This document shows, piece by piece, positions 7,755 to 8,692 of a DNA stretch of 8,692 bases. The stretch is from Verrucomicrobia bacterium 12-59-8 (GTDB lineage: Bacteria; Verrucomicrobiota; Verrucomicrobiae; Verrucomicrobiales; Verrucomicrobiaceae), in assembly GCA_002279765.1 (NCBI GenBank), contig NCCR01000287.1:1-8692 (forward strand), in the 5' to 3' direction. Both the position numbers and the translations under genes were made by a program. The notes under the pieces are model-generated. The model made no database searches. It saw only the letters and a program-made list of their open reading frames with translations, and was not told where the DNA came from. Numbering within the stretch: the first letter of the stretch is position 1; each line of letters begins with the position of its first letter.

Positions 7755-7797
7755 GGATCAGCATCAGGCGGCAGCCCACAGGCTTCAAGCATCGGAA

Positions 7798-7825
7798 TTG
7801 CTTTCTTCCGCCACTAGACTAAATA
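7798..7825 (+). promoter_or_regulatory. Possible promoter for lepA
   Basis: TTGCTT at 7798-7803 lies 16 bases before TAAATA at 7820-7825, in the 96-bp divergent gap between the dehydratase gene and lepA. The -35 is good, but the -10 matches the consensus at only about three positions. The leader to the lepA ATG would be only about 20 bases. This is a weak prediction. Confidence 0.3.
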
Positions 7826-7850
7826 CTCCGCCCCCCGCCAAGCCAACTGA

Positions 7851-8692
7851 ATGTCCATCTCCCGCACCCGCAATTTCTCCATCATCGCCCACATTGACCA
7901 TGGGAAGACCACGCTCTCTGATCGTCTGCTGGAGTTCACGCAAACCATCACCGTCCGGCAGCAGCAGGACCAGTTGCTCGATTCGATGGATCTGGAACGC
8001 GAACGCGGCATCACCATCAAGGCGCACCCCGTGTGCATGAACTACAAGGCGAAGGACGGCCAGATTTACAAACTCAACCTCCTCGACACGCCCGGACACG
8101 TCGATTTCAGCTACGAAGTCAGCCGCTCGCTCGCCGCTTGTGAAGGCGCGCTTCTGCTCGTGGATGCCTCGCAGGGCGTTGAAGCGCAGACGGTCGCGAA
8201 CTTGAACCTCGCCATGCAGCAGAACCTGCATGTCGTCCCCATCATCAACAAGATCGACCTCCCGAGCGCCGATGTCGAAAAGGTGAAGCGCCAGCTTGAG
8301 GACATCCTGCAGCTCTCTTCCGATGAGGCTGTGCCTGCCAGTGCGAAAATGGGCATTGGCATTGAGGACATTTTGGAGGCCATCGTCGCCTTCATTCCAC
8401 CGCCGGTAGATCCCGGAGACGGCTACCTGCGGGCTTCGGTGTTCGATTCGATCTTCGATCCCTATCGCGGGGTGGTCAGTTATGTCCGCGTCATGTCCGG
8501 CACCATCATCCGTGGTCAAAAGGTGCGCCTGATGGCCTCAGGCAACGATTCCGAAATCAAGGACGTCGGCATCTTCCGGCCCAAAATGACAAGCTGTGAA
8601 AAGCTGGAGGCTGGCGATGTCGGCTACATCATCGCCAACGTCAAAACCACCGCTGACGTGAAGATCGGCGACACGCTCACCGAGAGCCGCAA
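7851..8692 (+). CDS. lepA: Elongation factor 4 (LepA), N-terminal part, runs off the window
   Basis: LepA is a ribosome-bound translational GTPase that can back-translocate tRNAs and affects initiation and ribosome assembly under stress. The frame is open from the ATG at 7851 to the window edge: 280 complete codons plus two bases, about half of the usual ~600 residues. Domain I shows every G motif: G1 AHIDHGKT at 13-20, the switch region [10 protein letters not shown] at 49-58, G3 DTPGH at 79-83, G4 NKID at 133-136 and G5 SAK at 164-166. The LepA-specific run [24 protein letters not shown] is at 91-114, and domain II follows from about 192 ([17 protein letters not shown]). I found no in-frame ATG further upstream with better context and no Shine-Dalgarno sequence before 7851. 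It is divergent from the dehydratase gene. Identity is essentially certain. Confidence 0.97.
   Translation, partial: MSISRTRNFSIIAHIDHGKTTLSDRLLEFTQTITVRQQQDQLLDSMDLERERGITIKAHPVCMNYKAKDGQIYKLNLLDTPGHVDFSYEVSRSLAACEGALLLVDASQGVEAQTVANLNLAMQQNLHVVPIINKIDLPSADVEKVKRQLEDILQLSSDEAVPASAKMGIGIEDILEAIVAFIPPPVDPGDGYLRASVFDSIFDPYRGVVSYVRVMSGTIIRGQKVRLMASGNDSEIKDVGIFRPKMTSCEKLEAGDVGYIIANVKTTADVKIGDTLTESR

Overview
The window looks like a chromosomal segment from a Verrucomicrobiota bacterium, probably near Prosthecobacter/Verrucomicrobium (inference from protein families, not a database match). The clues are a HEAT-repeat protein ending in the PVC-type haem-binding domain, a DUF1501 protein with a Tat signal, and a TPR-containing secretin of the Akkermansia Amuc_1098 type. 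Much of the coding sequence is GC-rich with a strong preference for G/C in the third codon position.

Layout from left to right: (1) bases 1-1881, plus strand, the 3' part of a large HEAT-repeat c-type cytochrome-like protein cut by the window edge. (2) Bases 1882-2302, a 421-bp non-coding gap between two convergent genes, filled by one nearly complete and two partial copies of a palindromic REP-like element. (3) Bases 2303-3624, minus strand, a DUF1501 gene that is broken: its two halves lie in different frames and about 30-35 expected residues are missing at the junction. (4) Bases 3719-4726, minus strand, malate dehydrogenase, followed by a textbook intrinsic terminator. (5) Bases 4868-7441, plus strand, a type IV pilus/type II secretion-like secretin with a good sigma70-like promoter. 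(6) Bases 7449-7754, minus strand, pterin-4a-carbinolamine dehydratase. (7) From 7851 off the right edge, plus strand, the N-terminal 280 codons of elongation factor 4 (LepA).

The genes do not form one operon. mdh, the secretin gene, the dehydratase gene and lepA are housekeeping or envelope genes in single transcription units, arranged divergently (mdh/secretin, dehydratase/lepA) or convergently (secretin/dehydratase). The left third is different. It holds two genes of the lineage-expanded PVC families (haem-binding HEAT protein and DUF1501), both showing signs of rearrangement, flanking a repeat-filled gap. I see no new defence, CRISPR or mobile system. The points most worth a second look are the palindromic repeat cluster, the decayed DUF1501 gene, and the abrupt composition change inside the first gene.
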